Below, piece by piece: positions 1 through 6,445 of a DNA stretch of 11,844 nucleotides. This DNA is from an uncultured Bacteroidales bacterium (GTDB lineage: Bacteria; Bacteroidota; Bacteroidia; Bacteroidales; F082). The stretch is from contig CALAZZ010000241.1 in NCBI GenBank assembly GCA_937926515.1, positions 1 through 11,844 of the forward strand, in the 5' to 3' direction. Numbering within the stretch: the stretch's first letter is position 1; the number at the start of each line of letters is the position of its first letter. A program made the position numbers and the translations under genes. The notes beneath the pieces are model-generated. The model did not search any database and was not told the origin of the DNA. It saw only the letters and a list, made by a program, of their open reading frames with translations.

Positions 1-6
1 CCACTT

Positions 7-78
7 ATGCTTTTTGTAAATACTATATTTTCAATTTGCTTTTTACAAAAACTATTTTGTAATTTTGCTTTTTGCAAT
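7..78 (+). repeat. three 29-bp tandem repeats upstream of the AAA ATPase gene
   Basis: The cores ATGCTTTTTGTAAA (7-20), TTGCTTTTTACAAA (36-49) and TTGCTTTTTGCAAT (65-78) start exactly 29 bp apart. The DNA between cores 1 and 2 also resembles that between cores 2 and 3 (about 10 of 15 positions). Each core is a loose dyad, TTGC-T5-GCAA in its best form. Cores 2 and 3 overlap the predicted -33 and -7 promoter elements, so the array could be an operator. The array may continue to the left of the window. Confidence 0.6.
35..67 (+). promoter_or_regulatory. candidate Bacteroidetes-type promoter for the AAA ATPase
   Basis: TTTG at 35-38 and TAATTTTG at 60-67 fit the Bacteroidetes primary-sigma pattern TTTG / TAnnTTTG with a 21-bp spacer. 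Transcription would begin near 72-74, leaving a leader of about 15 nt before the ATG at 88. Part of this match arises because the 29-bp repeat places TTTG-like sequences at regular intervals. Confidence 0.4.
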
Positions 79-87
79 TAACATCTT

Positions 88-1269
88 ATGAATTACCTGA
101 TAGAAAAATCTGAGCGAAAAGCGAAACTTGTGCAGGAAAAGAAAAGGCGGTATCTGTATGGGCAAATTGACTGGGAGCAAAAGCTTAACATTATTCTTGG
201 TTATCGTGGGGCCGGCAAAACTACGCTCTTGCTTCAATATCTTTCAACTTCTCCCAAAAAGGGAATTTACCTGAGCCTTGATGACTTTTATTTCGAAACC
301 CATAGACTGGTGGAAACCGTGCAAAACCTTTATGGTATGGGGTACCGCCTTTTTTTACTTGATGAGGTGCACCGCTATTTGTGGTGGTCGAAGGACCTGA
401 AACAAATCTACGACGACTATGACGTCATACAACTGGTCGTTACAGGTTCATCCATTATGGATGTTTCAAAGGGCAATGCTGACCTGTCGCGCAGAGCAGC
501 CGTTTACCACCTGCACGGCTTTTCTTTCAGGGAATACCTCAGCTTTCAGAAAAACACCGATCTGCCAGTTTTAACTTTAAAAGAAATTTTGACCAATCAT
601 CATTCAATCGCTCCTGAGCTACTCGATTCGTTTCGTTATCCGGCAGATTTTCAGAACTATCTGAAGTTTGGATATTTTCCATTCTTTTTGGAGGCAAAAC
701 AAACTTATTTTCAAAAATTACAGGAGACGATTAACCTGGTCATCGAAACGGATATAGCGCCTTTTGAGGACTTGCAGCACGCCACTACAAGGACGATGAA
801 GAAATTGCTCTTTGTTTTGAGCGAATCGGTACCATTTACACCCAACATCAACAAGCTGTCAGAAAAACTGGAAACCCCGCGAAATACTATTCTGAGGCTT
901 CTCGACTATTTGCATCAGGCGCAAATTCTCCAATTGTTACGAACCACAACCAAAGGGGTAAGCTACCTGCAAAAACCTGAAAAGATCTATCTTCACAACA
1001 CCAACTTTGCCTACCTTTTTTCCCCTTCAAAGGCCAATATTGGCAATATTCGTGAAACTTTTTTCCTAAACCAGCTTAGCGCTGTACATTCAGTAACGGC
1101 GCCAAAATTTGGCGATTTTATGGTTGACGATTCCTATGTGTTTGAGGTTGGCGGCGCCACCAAAACCATAGATCAGATAAGGGGAGTCCCCCATGCCTAC
1201 CTGGCGCTTGACATAGAAGGCGGAAGCAACAACTTCATACCATTGTGGATGTTTGGTATGTTGTATTAA
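88..1269 (+). CDS. AAA ATPase with DUF4143-like C-terminal domain
   Basis: A 393-residue protein of the large prokaryotic AAA / DUF4143 family, whose cellular role is mostly unknown. Members usually hydrolyse ATP and are found scattered through bacterial and archaeal genomes, often as stand-alone accessory genes. Visible are a Walker A motif GYRGAGKTT (residues 38-46, Lys44), a Walker B motif LFLLDEVH (about 88-95, Asp92-Glu93) and a sensor-1-like VTGSS (118-122) followed by an RRAAVYHLHGFSFREYLSF segment typical of the family. A winged-helix-like stretch lies around 250-300, then the C-terminal region with an ETFFLNQL segment and VFEVGG near 350, resembling the DUF4143 nuclease-like fold. 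The length is normal for the family and the frame is intact. It stands alone, with its own putative promoter and upstream repeats. No toxin, antitoxin or restriction partner is adjacent. Confidence 0.88.
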   Translation: MNYLIEKSERKAKLVQEKKRRYLYGQIDWEQKLNIILGYRGAGKTTLLLQYLSTSPKKGIYLSLDDFYFETHRLVETVQNLYGMGYRLFLLDEVHRYLWWSKDLKQIYDDYDVIQLVVTGSSIMDVSKGNADLSRRAAVYHLHGFSFREYLSFQKNTDLPVLTLKEILTNHHSIAPELLDSFRYPADFQNYLKFGYFPFFLEAKQTYFQKLQETINLVIETDIAPFEDLQHATTRTMKKLLFVLSESVPFTPNINKLSEKLETPRNTILRLLDYLHQAQILQLLRTTTKGVSYLQKPEKIYLHNTNFAYLFSPSKANIGNIRETFFLNQLSAVHSVTAPKFGDFMVDDSYVFEVGGATKTIDQIRGVPHAYLALDIEGGSNNFIPLWMFGMLY

Positions 1270-1328
1270 TTGCGGCTTAAATGTCATTTTTTCCAAACTC
1301 ACTGTTGTTATGCAAGGCCTTTCGTGTG

Positions 1329-1499
1329 TCAATATGACCTTAGAATTACTTTCAAAATCCACATTGGGTTAGCTCGTGAAATTCCTATGTGATCGCCTTT
1401 GTACCATGTTTCTCCGGGTTTATAAGGTTGATCCACAGGCAATCGACGCCATCGGGGCAAAAGTAAGTCTGAATCCAAAGCGAGGCTTTGAAATGAAAT
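1329..1499 (-). pseudogene. possible coding remnant, no start codon
   Basis: On the minus strand, 56 sense codons run without a stop and without an early Met between a TGA at 1500-1502 and a TGA at 1329-1331. The translation contains a plausibly protein-like stretch, YKPGETWYKGDHIGIS, and continues into ANPMWILKVIL. A second minus frame over the same DNA reads TYFCPDGVDCLWI, so a frameshifted decayed small gene is possible. I do not recognise the family, and chance is a fair alternative. Confidence 0.2.
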
Positions 1500-1505
1500 T
1501 CATTT
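1476..1505. repeat. two adjacent small inverted repeats between convergent genes
   Basis: CAAAGC-GAG-GCTTTG (1476-1490) is a perfect 6-bp stem with a 3-nt loop. It is directly followed by AAATGAA-A-TTCATTT (1491-1505), a perfect 7-bp arm palindrome. They lie between the 3' ends of the AAA ATPase and yifB genes and downstream of both. No clear U-tract follows on either strand, so a terminator role is only a possibility. Confidence 0.35.
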
Positions 1506-1543
1506 AGGTTTAATTAAGTTTTGAATCCCGGAGCAGTTATCTG

Positions 1544-3082
1544 TCAGCTTCCCCATGTTTCCCTGTCCAGGCTTCGGTACTGTATGGCTTCGGCCAGATG
1601 CTCGGTTCTTATGCTCGCACTTTCTTCCAGGTCGGCGATGGTGCGCGACACTTTCAAAATGCGGTCATAGGCCCGGGCCGAAAGGCTGAGTCTTTCCATG
1701 GCGTTCTTGAGCAATGCTCGACCGGCATCATCAATATCACAATAGGTTTGAAGCATCTTACTCGTCATTTGTGCGTTGTTGTGCACCTGCTGGTTGTCCT
1801 TAAATCTTATTTCCTGCACCTGCCTGGCTTTAACCACACGTTGCCTGATGCCCCGGCTCTTTTCGCCATGGCGTCTGTCAGCCAGGTCTTTAAACGGAAC
1901 AGGCACCACTTCCACATGCAGATCAATACGGTCCATAAGCGGTCCCGATATTTTATTGAGGTATTTCTGAACAATTCCTGGGCTGCACACACACTCTTGC
2001 TCGGGATGGTTATAATAACCACATGGGCATGGATTCATCGCTGCCACAAGCATAAAACTAGCCGGAAAATCAACTGATATGCGTGCACGGGAAATTGTTA
2101 CGATACGGTCCTCCATAGGCTGTCGCATCACCTCAAGCACCGAGCGTTTAAATTCAGGAAGTTCGTCGAGGAACAACACACCGTGATGCGCAAGGGATAT
2201 CTCGCCCGGCTGTGGATAGGTTCCTCCTCCCACCAGCCCGGCATCTGAAATCGTATGATGGGGACTGCGAAATGGCCTCACTGGTACAAGGGCGGTATTT
2301 TGACCCAGCACACCTGAAACCGAATGAATCTTGGTGGTCTCAAGGGCTTCCTCGAGGCTTAATGGCGGCAGTATTGAAGGGAGCCGCTTGGCCAGCATGG
2401 TCTTGCCTGATCCGGGTGGGCCGATCAGGATTACATTATGACCACCTGCAGCTGCAATCTCAAGCGCCCGCTTAATGTTTTCCTGGCCTTTTACATCAGC
2501 AAAATCGAATTCATATTGGTTGCTTTTGGCATCAAAATCACCGGCAGTATCTATTTTGGTGGGCTGTAGGTTTTCTTCGCCATTTAAAAAGCCCACTACC
2601 TGCTTGATGTTTTCAACCCCATACACCTCTGCTTCGGCAACAACAGCAGCTTCGGCGGCATTTTCCCTGGGCAGGATCAAGCCTTTATAACCTTCTTTTA
2701 CGGCTTTTATCGCAATGGGCAAAGCACCTTTGATGGGTTTTAAACCACCGTCAAGTGAAAGTTCACCCATGATGATGAACTCACCCAGCCTTTGGCTCTC
2801 AACCTGTCCGGAGGCTGCCATAATGCCGATGGCGATGGGTAGGTCATACGAAGAACCTTCCTTGCGGATATCAGCAGGTGCCATGTTGATAACAATCTTT
2901 TGCTTTGGGTATTTATATCCTGTATTGCTCAAAGCGGCTTCAATACGCTGCTGGCTTTCTTTTACTGCACTATCAGGAAGGCCTACCAGAAAAAACTGAA
3001 TGCCTTTGTCGATGTTAACTTCAATGGTAATAGGAATGGCCTCAATGCCATATAGTGCACTTCCATATGTTTTTACAAGCAT
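1544..3082 (-). CDS. yifB: YifB/ComM family Mg-chelatase-like AAA+ ATPase
   Basis: A 512-residue cytoplasmic ATPase of the YifB/ComM family. In transformable bacteria ComM is a hexameric helicase that promotes branch migration during integration of incoming DNA; in most Bacteroidetes its role is not established. The N-terminal ChlI-like domain begins MLVKTYGSALYGIEA and contains VGLPDSAVKESQQRIEAAL and MAPADIRKEGSSYDLPIAIG. The AAA+ domain has Walker A GPPGSGKT (about residues 221-228), the family segment RSPHHTISDAGLVGGG, Walker B VLFLDELPEF (from 302), and the cysteine-rich PCPCGYYNHPEQECVCSPG loop followed by SGPLMDRIDLHVEV. The C-terminal Mg_chelatase_C region carries LSARAYDRILKVSRTIADLE. 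The frame stays open to an ATG at 3115, but I chose the ATG at 3080-3082 because family members begin at MLVKTYGSA and a -7 promoter box lies at 3113-3120. Confidence 0.95.
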   Translation of the reverse strand: MLVKTYGSALYGIEAIPITIEVNIDKGIQFFLVGLPDSAVKESQQRIEAALSNTGYKYPKQKIVINMAPADIRKEGSSYDLPIAIGIMAASGQVESQRLGEFIIMGELSLDGGLKPIKGALPIAIKAVKEGYKGLILPRENAAEAAVVAEAEVYGVENIKQVVGFLNGEENLQPTKIDTAGDFDAKSNQYEFDFADVKGQENIKRALEIAAAGGHNVILIGPPGSGKTMLAKRLPSILPPLSLEEALETTKIHSVSGVLGQNTALVPVRPFRSPHHTISDAGLVGGGTYPQPGEISLAHHGVLFLDELPEFKRSVLEVMRQPMEDRIVTISRARISVDFPASFMLVAAMNPCPCGYYNHPEQECVCSPGIVQKYLNKISGPLMDRIDLHVEVVPVPFKDLADRRHGEKSRGIRQRVVKARQVQEIRFKDNQQVHNNAQMTSKMLQTYCDIDDAGRALLKNAMERLSLSARAYDRILKVSRTIADLEESASIRTEHLAEAIQYRSLDRETWGS

Positions 3083-3112
3083 GGCTGGTCGTTTGAATGA
3101 ACAATAATTTAA

Positions 3113-3120
3113 CAAATATA
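3113..3120 (-). promoter_or_regulatory. candidate -7 element for yifB
   Basis: On the minus strand this reads TATATTTG, a full match to the Bacteroidetes TAnnTTTG -7 element. Initiation would fall near 3108, with a leader of about 26 nt to the ATG at 3082. A -33 TTG at the usual spacing is not evident, since the nearest is about 25 bp upstream. Confidence 0.35.
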
Positions 3121-3244
3121 AAACTTCTGCCTGTTAGTCTGTCTTCAAGTGGTGCTCTTGCAACTTATTGTTCATCATTAATGGCATGAAAAGTTGCAGC
3201 AAATCCGTGTCAATGACCAATTGTTGAGTAAATGGACAGATCAG

Positions 3245-3260
3245 ACTTAATTTATTAAGT
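3245..3260. promoter_or_regulatory. perfect palindrome, candidate activator binding site
   Basis: ACTTAAT-TT-ATTAAGT is a perfect inverted repeat with 7-bp arms and a 2-bp centre. It lies about 230 bp upstream of the -24/-12 promoter, within the usual range for upstream activating sequences of NtrC-type regulators, which bind as dimers to dyads. No RNA-terminator features accompany it. Confidence 0.35.
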
Positions 3261-3352
3261 AGCAGTATAACAGCACTATAAACAGTCAACTACATTTAAC
3301 ATTACCTATAAAATAAACGTATGATGAAAAACACAACATATGTATAAAATAT

Positions 3353-3383
3353 AAACACATATCATAAGAAACACATAATCATA
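3353..3383. repeat. two short direct repeats AAACACATA(A)TCATA
   Basis: AAACACATATCATA (3353-3366) and AAACACATAATCATA (3369-3383) differ by a single inserted A and start 16 bp apart. A weaker relative, AAAACACAACATA, precedes them near 3328-3340. They may be protein-binding sites or only reflect low-complexity AT-rich DNA. Confidence 0.3.
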
Positions 3384-3491
3384 TAATTAGTACAATAACC
3401 AAAAAACAACTGTTGAAATAATATACAACACCATGATAAAAAATTAAACATCAAGCTTTGTAATATGCTGTAAATAAATGTTATATGAATG

Positions 3492-3508
3492 TTGGCACGA
3501 GTGTTGAA
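3492..3508 (+). promoter_or_regulatory. candidate sigma-54 (-24/-12) promoter of the H-like/Fe-S/NrfD operon
   Basis: TTGGCACG-AGTG-TTGAA matches the sigma-54 consensus TTGGCACG-N4-TTGCW over the entire -24 box and the TTG of the -12 box. The GG and G(A) dinucleotides are the required 12 bp apart. The one departure is A instead of C at -12. Initiation would fall near 3519-3520, giving a leader of about 40 nt to the ATG at 3559. An NtrC-type sigma-54 activator is encoded about 5.6 kb downstream in the same orientation, which strengthens the call. Confidence 0.6.
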
Positions 3509-3558
3509 CTAAGTAGATCGAAAAGGTAGAAATTATAAACCCTTAAAAACATAAAGAA

Positions 3559-4236
3559 ATGGTAGCACTTATTTTTGCAGCATTTGTAATCGCAGTGATC
3601 GCAACAGATCAAACGATTCAGTACATGAAAAAAAAAAGGAAAGTCCATATTGCAACACCCCAATTACGGGATGTGTTTGACACACACGCAATAAACATTC
3701 CTAAAGGACTTTATTTTGACAAAACACACACATGGGCTTTTATGGACAGAACTGGCAAAGTAGAAGTTGGTATTAATGATTTCCTTCAGAACATTACAGG
3801 AAAGCCCAGCAGCATCGAGATGAAGAAACCCGGAGAGAAAGTAAGAAAGGGAGAACATTTGTTGACCATCGTTCAACAAGGAAAGCGCCTAAATATTTAC
3901 TCTCCGGTTTCGGGTACGGTACAGTCTATTAACCAGTCATTGTTGGATAAACCATCGCTGATCAATACAGATCCCTATTCACTGGGATGGGTTTATCGAA
4001 TTGAACCTTCTAATTGGTTCCGCGAAACACAGTTCATGCTCGTAGCTGAGCAGACTGCCGACTGGATTAAGAAAGAATTTGTCCGCTTCAAGGATTTTCT
4101 GGCAAACACTTACGGCCAAGCACAACTGGCACCGATCATGCAAGATGGCGGCACTATTAAAGGCAATGTTCTTGAAAACGCAGATCCGGGTATATGGGAA
4201 GAGTTCCAATCCAATTTTATTGATACGATTAAATAG
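3559..4236 (+). CDS. membrane-anchored glycine-cleavage-H-like (barrel-sandwich hybrid) protein 1
   Basis: A 225-residue protein, much longer than true GcvH (about 127-130). Residues 2-17 form a hydrophobic helix followed by KKKRK (24-28), which predicts an inner-membrane anchor with the domain in the cytoplasm. Residues about 46-155 match the GcvH fold: HTWAFMDRTGKVEVGINDFLQ, a PGEKVRKGEHL strand, then IYSPVSGTV (113-121), TDPYSLGWVYRI and a final EPSNW. In GcvH, lipoyl-E2 and biotinyl domains the modified Lys lies eight residues before the Pro of this P-V-S-G-type turn. Here that residue is Gly108, with Lys109 one place later, so lipoylation is doubtful. A C-terminal extension (160-225) ends with MQDGGTIKGN and IWEEFQSNF and is shared with the paralogue at 6446-7165. 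It is the first gene of the operon, 63 bp before the ferredoxin gene. A role in glycine cleavage is unlikely, since no gcvT or gcvP is present. Function is unknown. Confidence 0.82.
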   Translation: MVALIFAAFVIAVIATDQTIQYMKKKRKVHIATPQLRDVFDTHAINIPKGLYFDKTHTWAFMDRTGKVEVGINDFLQNITGKPSSIEMKKPGEKVRKGEHLLTIVQQGKRLNIYSPVSGTVQSINQSLLDKPSLINTDPYSLGWVYRIEPSNWFRETQFMLVAEQTADWIKKEFVRFKDFLANTYGQAQLAPIMQDGGTIKGNVLENADPGIWEEFQSNFIDTIK

Positions 4237-4299
4237 CAAATCAATGATTGAAAGTAGAATCTACAAACCAAATTATTTTCGTATAAACATCTAAATATT

Positions 4300-5175
4300 A
4301 TGAGTCTAGACCGAAGAACATTTTTTAAAGCTTTTGGCGTAGCAGGAGCAGCGCTGGCATTAGGTAAAACAGCCGAGGCAGCCTCTTCAAGCGATAGTGA
4401 TGTTGAATTTATGGGCGTACTTTACGATGCCAGCCGCTGTGTTGGCTGCCAAACCTGTGAATTTGCATGTGCCGATTCACATGATATGGAATTTCCGGAA
4501 GATGCACCTGACTTTGGCATCACCCGGAGAACCGACCACACCTCACGTACCATTGTAAACTGGCACGAACTTCCTGATGGTGGCGAGGGTTACAGCAAGG
4601 CACAATGCATGCACTGTAACGAACCTGCCTGCTACACCGCTTGTCTTACCCAGGCTTTGTATAAGACCAAGGATGGTCCTGTTATCTGGCGCGAAGATAA
4701 ATGTATGGGATGTCGTTTTTGTATGATATCTTGCCCGTTTGATGTTCCCAAGACCGAGTATGGCAGCAATAACCCACGTATCATAAAGTGCAATATGTGC
4801 TACCACAAATGGGAAAACGACAGGTCAGAAATCCCTGCCTGTGTTGCAGATTGTCCATATGATGCATTAATGTTTGGTACACGACGCGAGATCTTGGATG
4901 AGGCCCGCAGACGTATCATTGAAAATCCGGATGTGTATCACAATCAAATTTATGGTGAAAAAGAAGCCGGCGGCACTTCTTGGTTGGTGATATCTCCTGT
5001 TCCAATTGAACAGATAGGCTTTAACAACAAGATCAAATACAAATCTTATCCAACACTGACAAAAGGTTTTGTTTCCTCGATAGCTCCGGTTGACCTGTTG
5101 CTCCCGGCATTTTTGCTCGGGGTGTATGAAGCCACTAAAGTAAGAACCAAAAATACCGAGGAGGAAGAAATATGA
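4300..5175 (+). CDS. Tat-exported ferredoxin with four [4Fe-4S] motifs, HybA/DsrO-like
   Basis: A 291-residue electron-transfer protein. The N-terminus carries a twin-arginine signal DRRTFFK (residues 4-10), a hydrophobic stretch and an A-E-A cleavage-like site near 25-27, so it should be exported folded to the periplasm. Sixteen cysteines in four groups bind four [4Fe-4S] clusters: 47/50/53/57 (CVGCQTCEFAC), 103/106/111/115 (CMHCNEPACYTAC), 135/138/141/145 (CMGCRFCMISC) and 164/167/181/185. This is the DmsB/HybA/DsrO/NrfC arrangement. A hydrophobic segment at about 257-276 could be a C-terminal membrane anchor, as in HybA. It overlaps the NrfD-like gene by ATGA (5172-5175), indicating translational coupling and a two-protein complex. 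The expected role is passing electrons between a periplasmic partner and the quinone pool through the NrfD-like subunit. The partner enzyme is not encoded in the window, so direction and substrate are unknown. The protein is closest in style to HybA, but a hydrogenase link is not shown. Confidence 0.92.
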   Translation: MSLDRRTFFKAFGVAGAALALGKTAEAASSSDSDVEFMGVLYDASRCVGCQTCEFACADSHDMEFPEDAPDFGITRRTDHTSRTIVNWHELPDGGEGYSKAQCMHCNEPACYTACLTQALYKTKDGPVIWREDKCMGCRFCMISCPFDVPKTEYGSNNPRIIKCNMCYHKWENDRSEIPACVADCPYDALMFGTRREILDEARRRIIENPDVYHNQIYGEKEAGGTSWLVISPVPIEQIGFNNKIKYKSYPTLTKGFVSSIAPVDLLLPAFLLGVYEATKVRTKNTEEEEI

Positions 5176-6401
5176 ACCAGACAACAACAATACAATACGG
5201 GGATAATAAAGGAACAAATTCCTGGAAATTCTTTTTGAGCGAACTTAAGCCCAAAACCAAGATATTTACCCCTTTCAATATCATCACTGCACCCATTATT
5301 CTTGCAGGTCTGGCCATTATTGTTTACAGGTTTATTTATGGCCTGGAGTCCGTTACAAACCTGAACCAGGATATGCCATGGGGCATCTGGAAGGCATTTA
5401 ATGTTGTGGTAGGAGTAGCCATGGCCGGGGGGGCTTATGTACTTGTTTTCATGACGCATGTGTTGCACATGAAAAAATACTCCCCCATACTCAAAGTGGC
5501 TGTTTTGAATGGATTGCTCGCTTATATATTTTATTCGTTTGCCCTGATCCTGGAGCTTGGACGACCCCTTGATATTTTCAATGTCATCATAGGGAACGAC
5601 TATGGTGTGAGCTCAATCCTATTCTTGGTTGCCTGGCATTTTATGCTATACATCCTGTGCTTGATGATGGAGTTTGCACCTTCGGTGGCCGAATGGCTCA
5701 ATGCACGCAAATGGCATAAGGTATTAATGACCCTGACACTGGTGGCAGTGGTGTTCGGAATCACGCTTTCGGTTTTGCATCAGGGTGGTATAGGCGGATT
5801 ATTCATGCTTGCCCAGGGCAAGGTGCACCCATTGTGGTACAACCAATACATGCCGTTGATGTTTGTCATACAAAGTGTATTTGGTGGGTTGGCACTGGTT
5901 ATCGTTATCGTGACGATTTGCTGGAGGATATTTGCCTATCAGCTCGACGAAAAAACCAAACAGGCTAAGAATCCGATCTTCGTTGGTTTATCCGGAATCT
6001 GTGCACTCAGCATGTTTTCATATTTCTTTATGCATGTTATCATATTCGCTCATGAGCAAAACTGGACATACATCGGTACAGGATGGGGATTGTGGTACCT
6101 GTTTGAAATGATCCCATTTGTTGTGGTTCCCATGTTTATGTTTCTGTATGGCTATAAATTGAAAAAAATCAATTTGATCAATATTGCAGCTGTACTCACA
6201 TTGGTCGGAATCTTTTTAAACCGTATGAATACCGCCCTTATTGCCTACAATGTTGATGCACCCTTGCGGTACGTACCCACCATATGGGAAGTAATTGTAT
6301 CCATTTCCATCATCTTAATTCAGATCTGGGTCTTCAGGTGGATCGTATTGAGGATGCCCGTACTGCGTAAATCACCGGATTGGGCAAGTGGCGGACATTA
6401 A
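5172..6401 (+). CDS. NrfD/HybB-type integral membrane quinone-interacting subunit
   Basis: A 409-residue NrfD-superfamily protein of HybB-like length (the ten-helix subtype, versus about eight helices in short NrfD). Ten hydrophobic segments can be placed near residues 38-57, 74-95, 107-127, 147-167, 183-203, 226-251, 270-292, 304-327, 335-352 and 369-392. HybB-like motifs include PWGIWKAFNVVVG (69-81), LELGRPLDIFN (127-137) and LHQGGIGGLF (202-211). Members of the family exchange electrons between menaquinone and a periplasmic Fe-S subunit; some are proposed to move protons. The start codon lies inside the last codons of the ferredoxin gene, behind a purine-rich GAGGAAGAAA. The adjacent 16-Cys ferredoxin is the obvious partner. 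No catalytic subunit is adjacent. Confidence 0.92.
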   Translation: MNQTTTIQYGDNKGTNSWKFFLSELKPKTKIFTPFNIITAPIILAGLAIIVYRFIYGLESVTNLNQDMPWGIWKAFNVVVGVAMAGGAYVLVFMTHVLHMKKYSPILKVAVLNGLLAYIFYSFALILELGRPLDIFNVIIGNDYGVSSILFLVAWHFMLYILCLMMEFAPSVAEWLNARKWHKVLMTLTLVAVVFGITLSVLHQGGIGGLFMLAQGKVHPLWYNQYMPLMFVIQSVFGGLALVIVIVTICWRIFAYQLDEKTKQAKNPIFVGLSGICALSMFSYFFMHVIIFAHEQNWTYIGTGWGLWYLFEMIPFVVVPMFMFLYGYKLKKINLINIAAVLTLVGIFLNRMNTALIAYNVDAPLRYVPTIWEVIVSISIILIQIWVFRWIVLRMPVLRKSPDWASGGH

Positions 6402-6445
6402 GAACTAAAATGAAAAATAAATAATAACACTTAAATTTAAAAAAA

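Larger units (their letters stand above)
3121..3490. other. gene-free AT-rich intergenic region
   Basis: No convincing coding frame is present on either strand between the yifB promoter region and the sigma-54 promoter. From about 3240 onward the DNA is very AT-rich. It holds a perfect palindrome (3245-3260), an 8-bp ACATATGT palindrome (3336-3343) and two near-identical AAACACATA repeats (3353-3383). Its position upstream of a sigma-54 promoter fits an enhancer and DNA-bending region for an NtrC-type activator. That role is inference. Confidence 0.45.

Noticed and set aside
1..78. CRISPR array
   Set aside because: The repeats are contiguous 29-bp units without unique spacers and without cas genes.
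1598..2999. Several plus-strand open frames opposite yifB
   Set aside because: They are antisense to a well-conserved gene and show no protein-like features of their own.
5046..5468. 140-codon minus-strand open frame across the ferredoxin/NrfD junction
   Set aside because: It overlaps two clearly real genes on the other strand and has no recognisable domain.
4300..6401. Complete hydrogenase-2 (hybOABC) or DsrMKJOP operon
   Set aside because: Only the ferredoxin and membrane subunits are encoded; no hydrogenase subunits, DsrM, DsrK or DsrJ are found.
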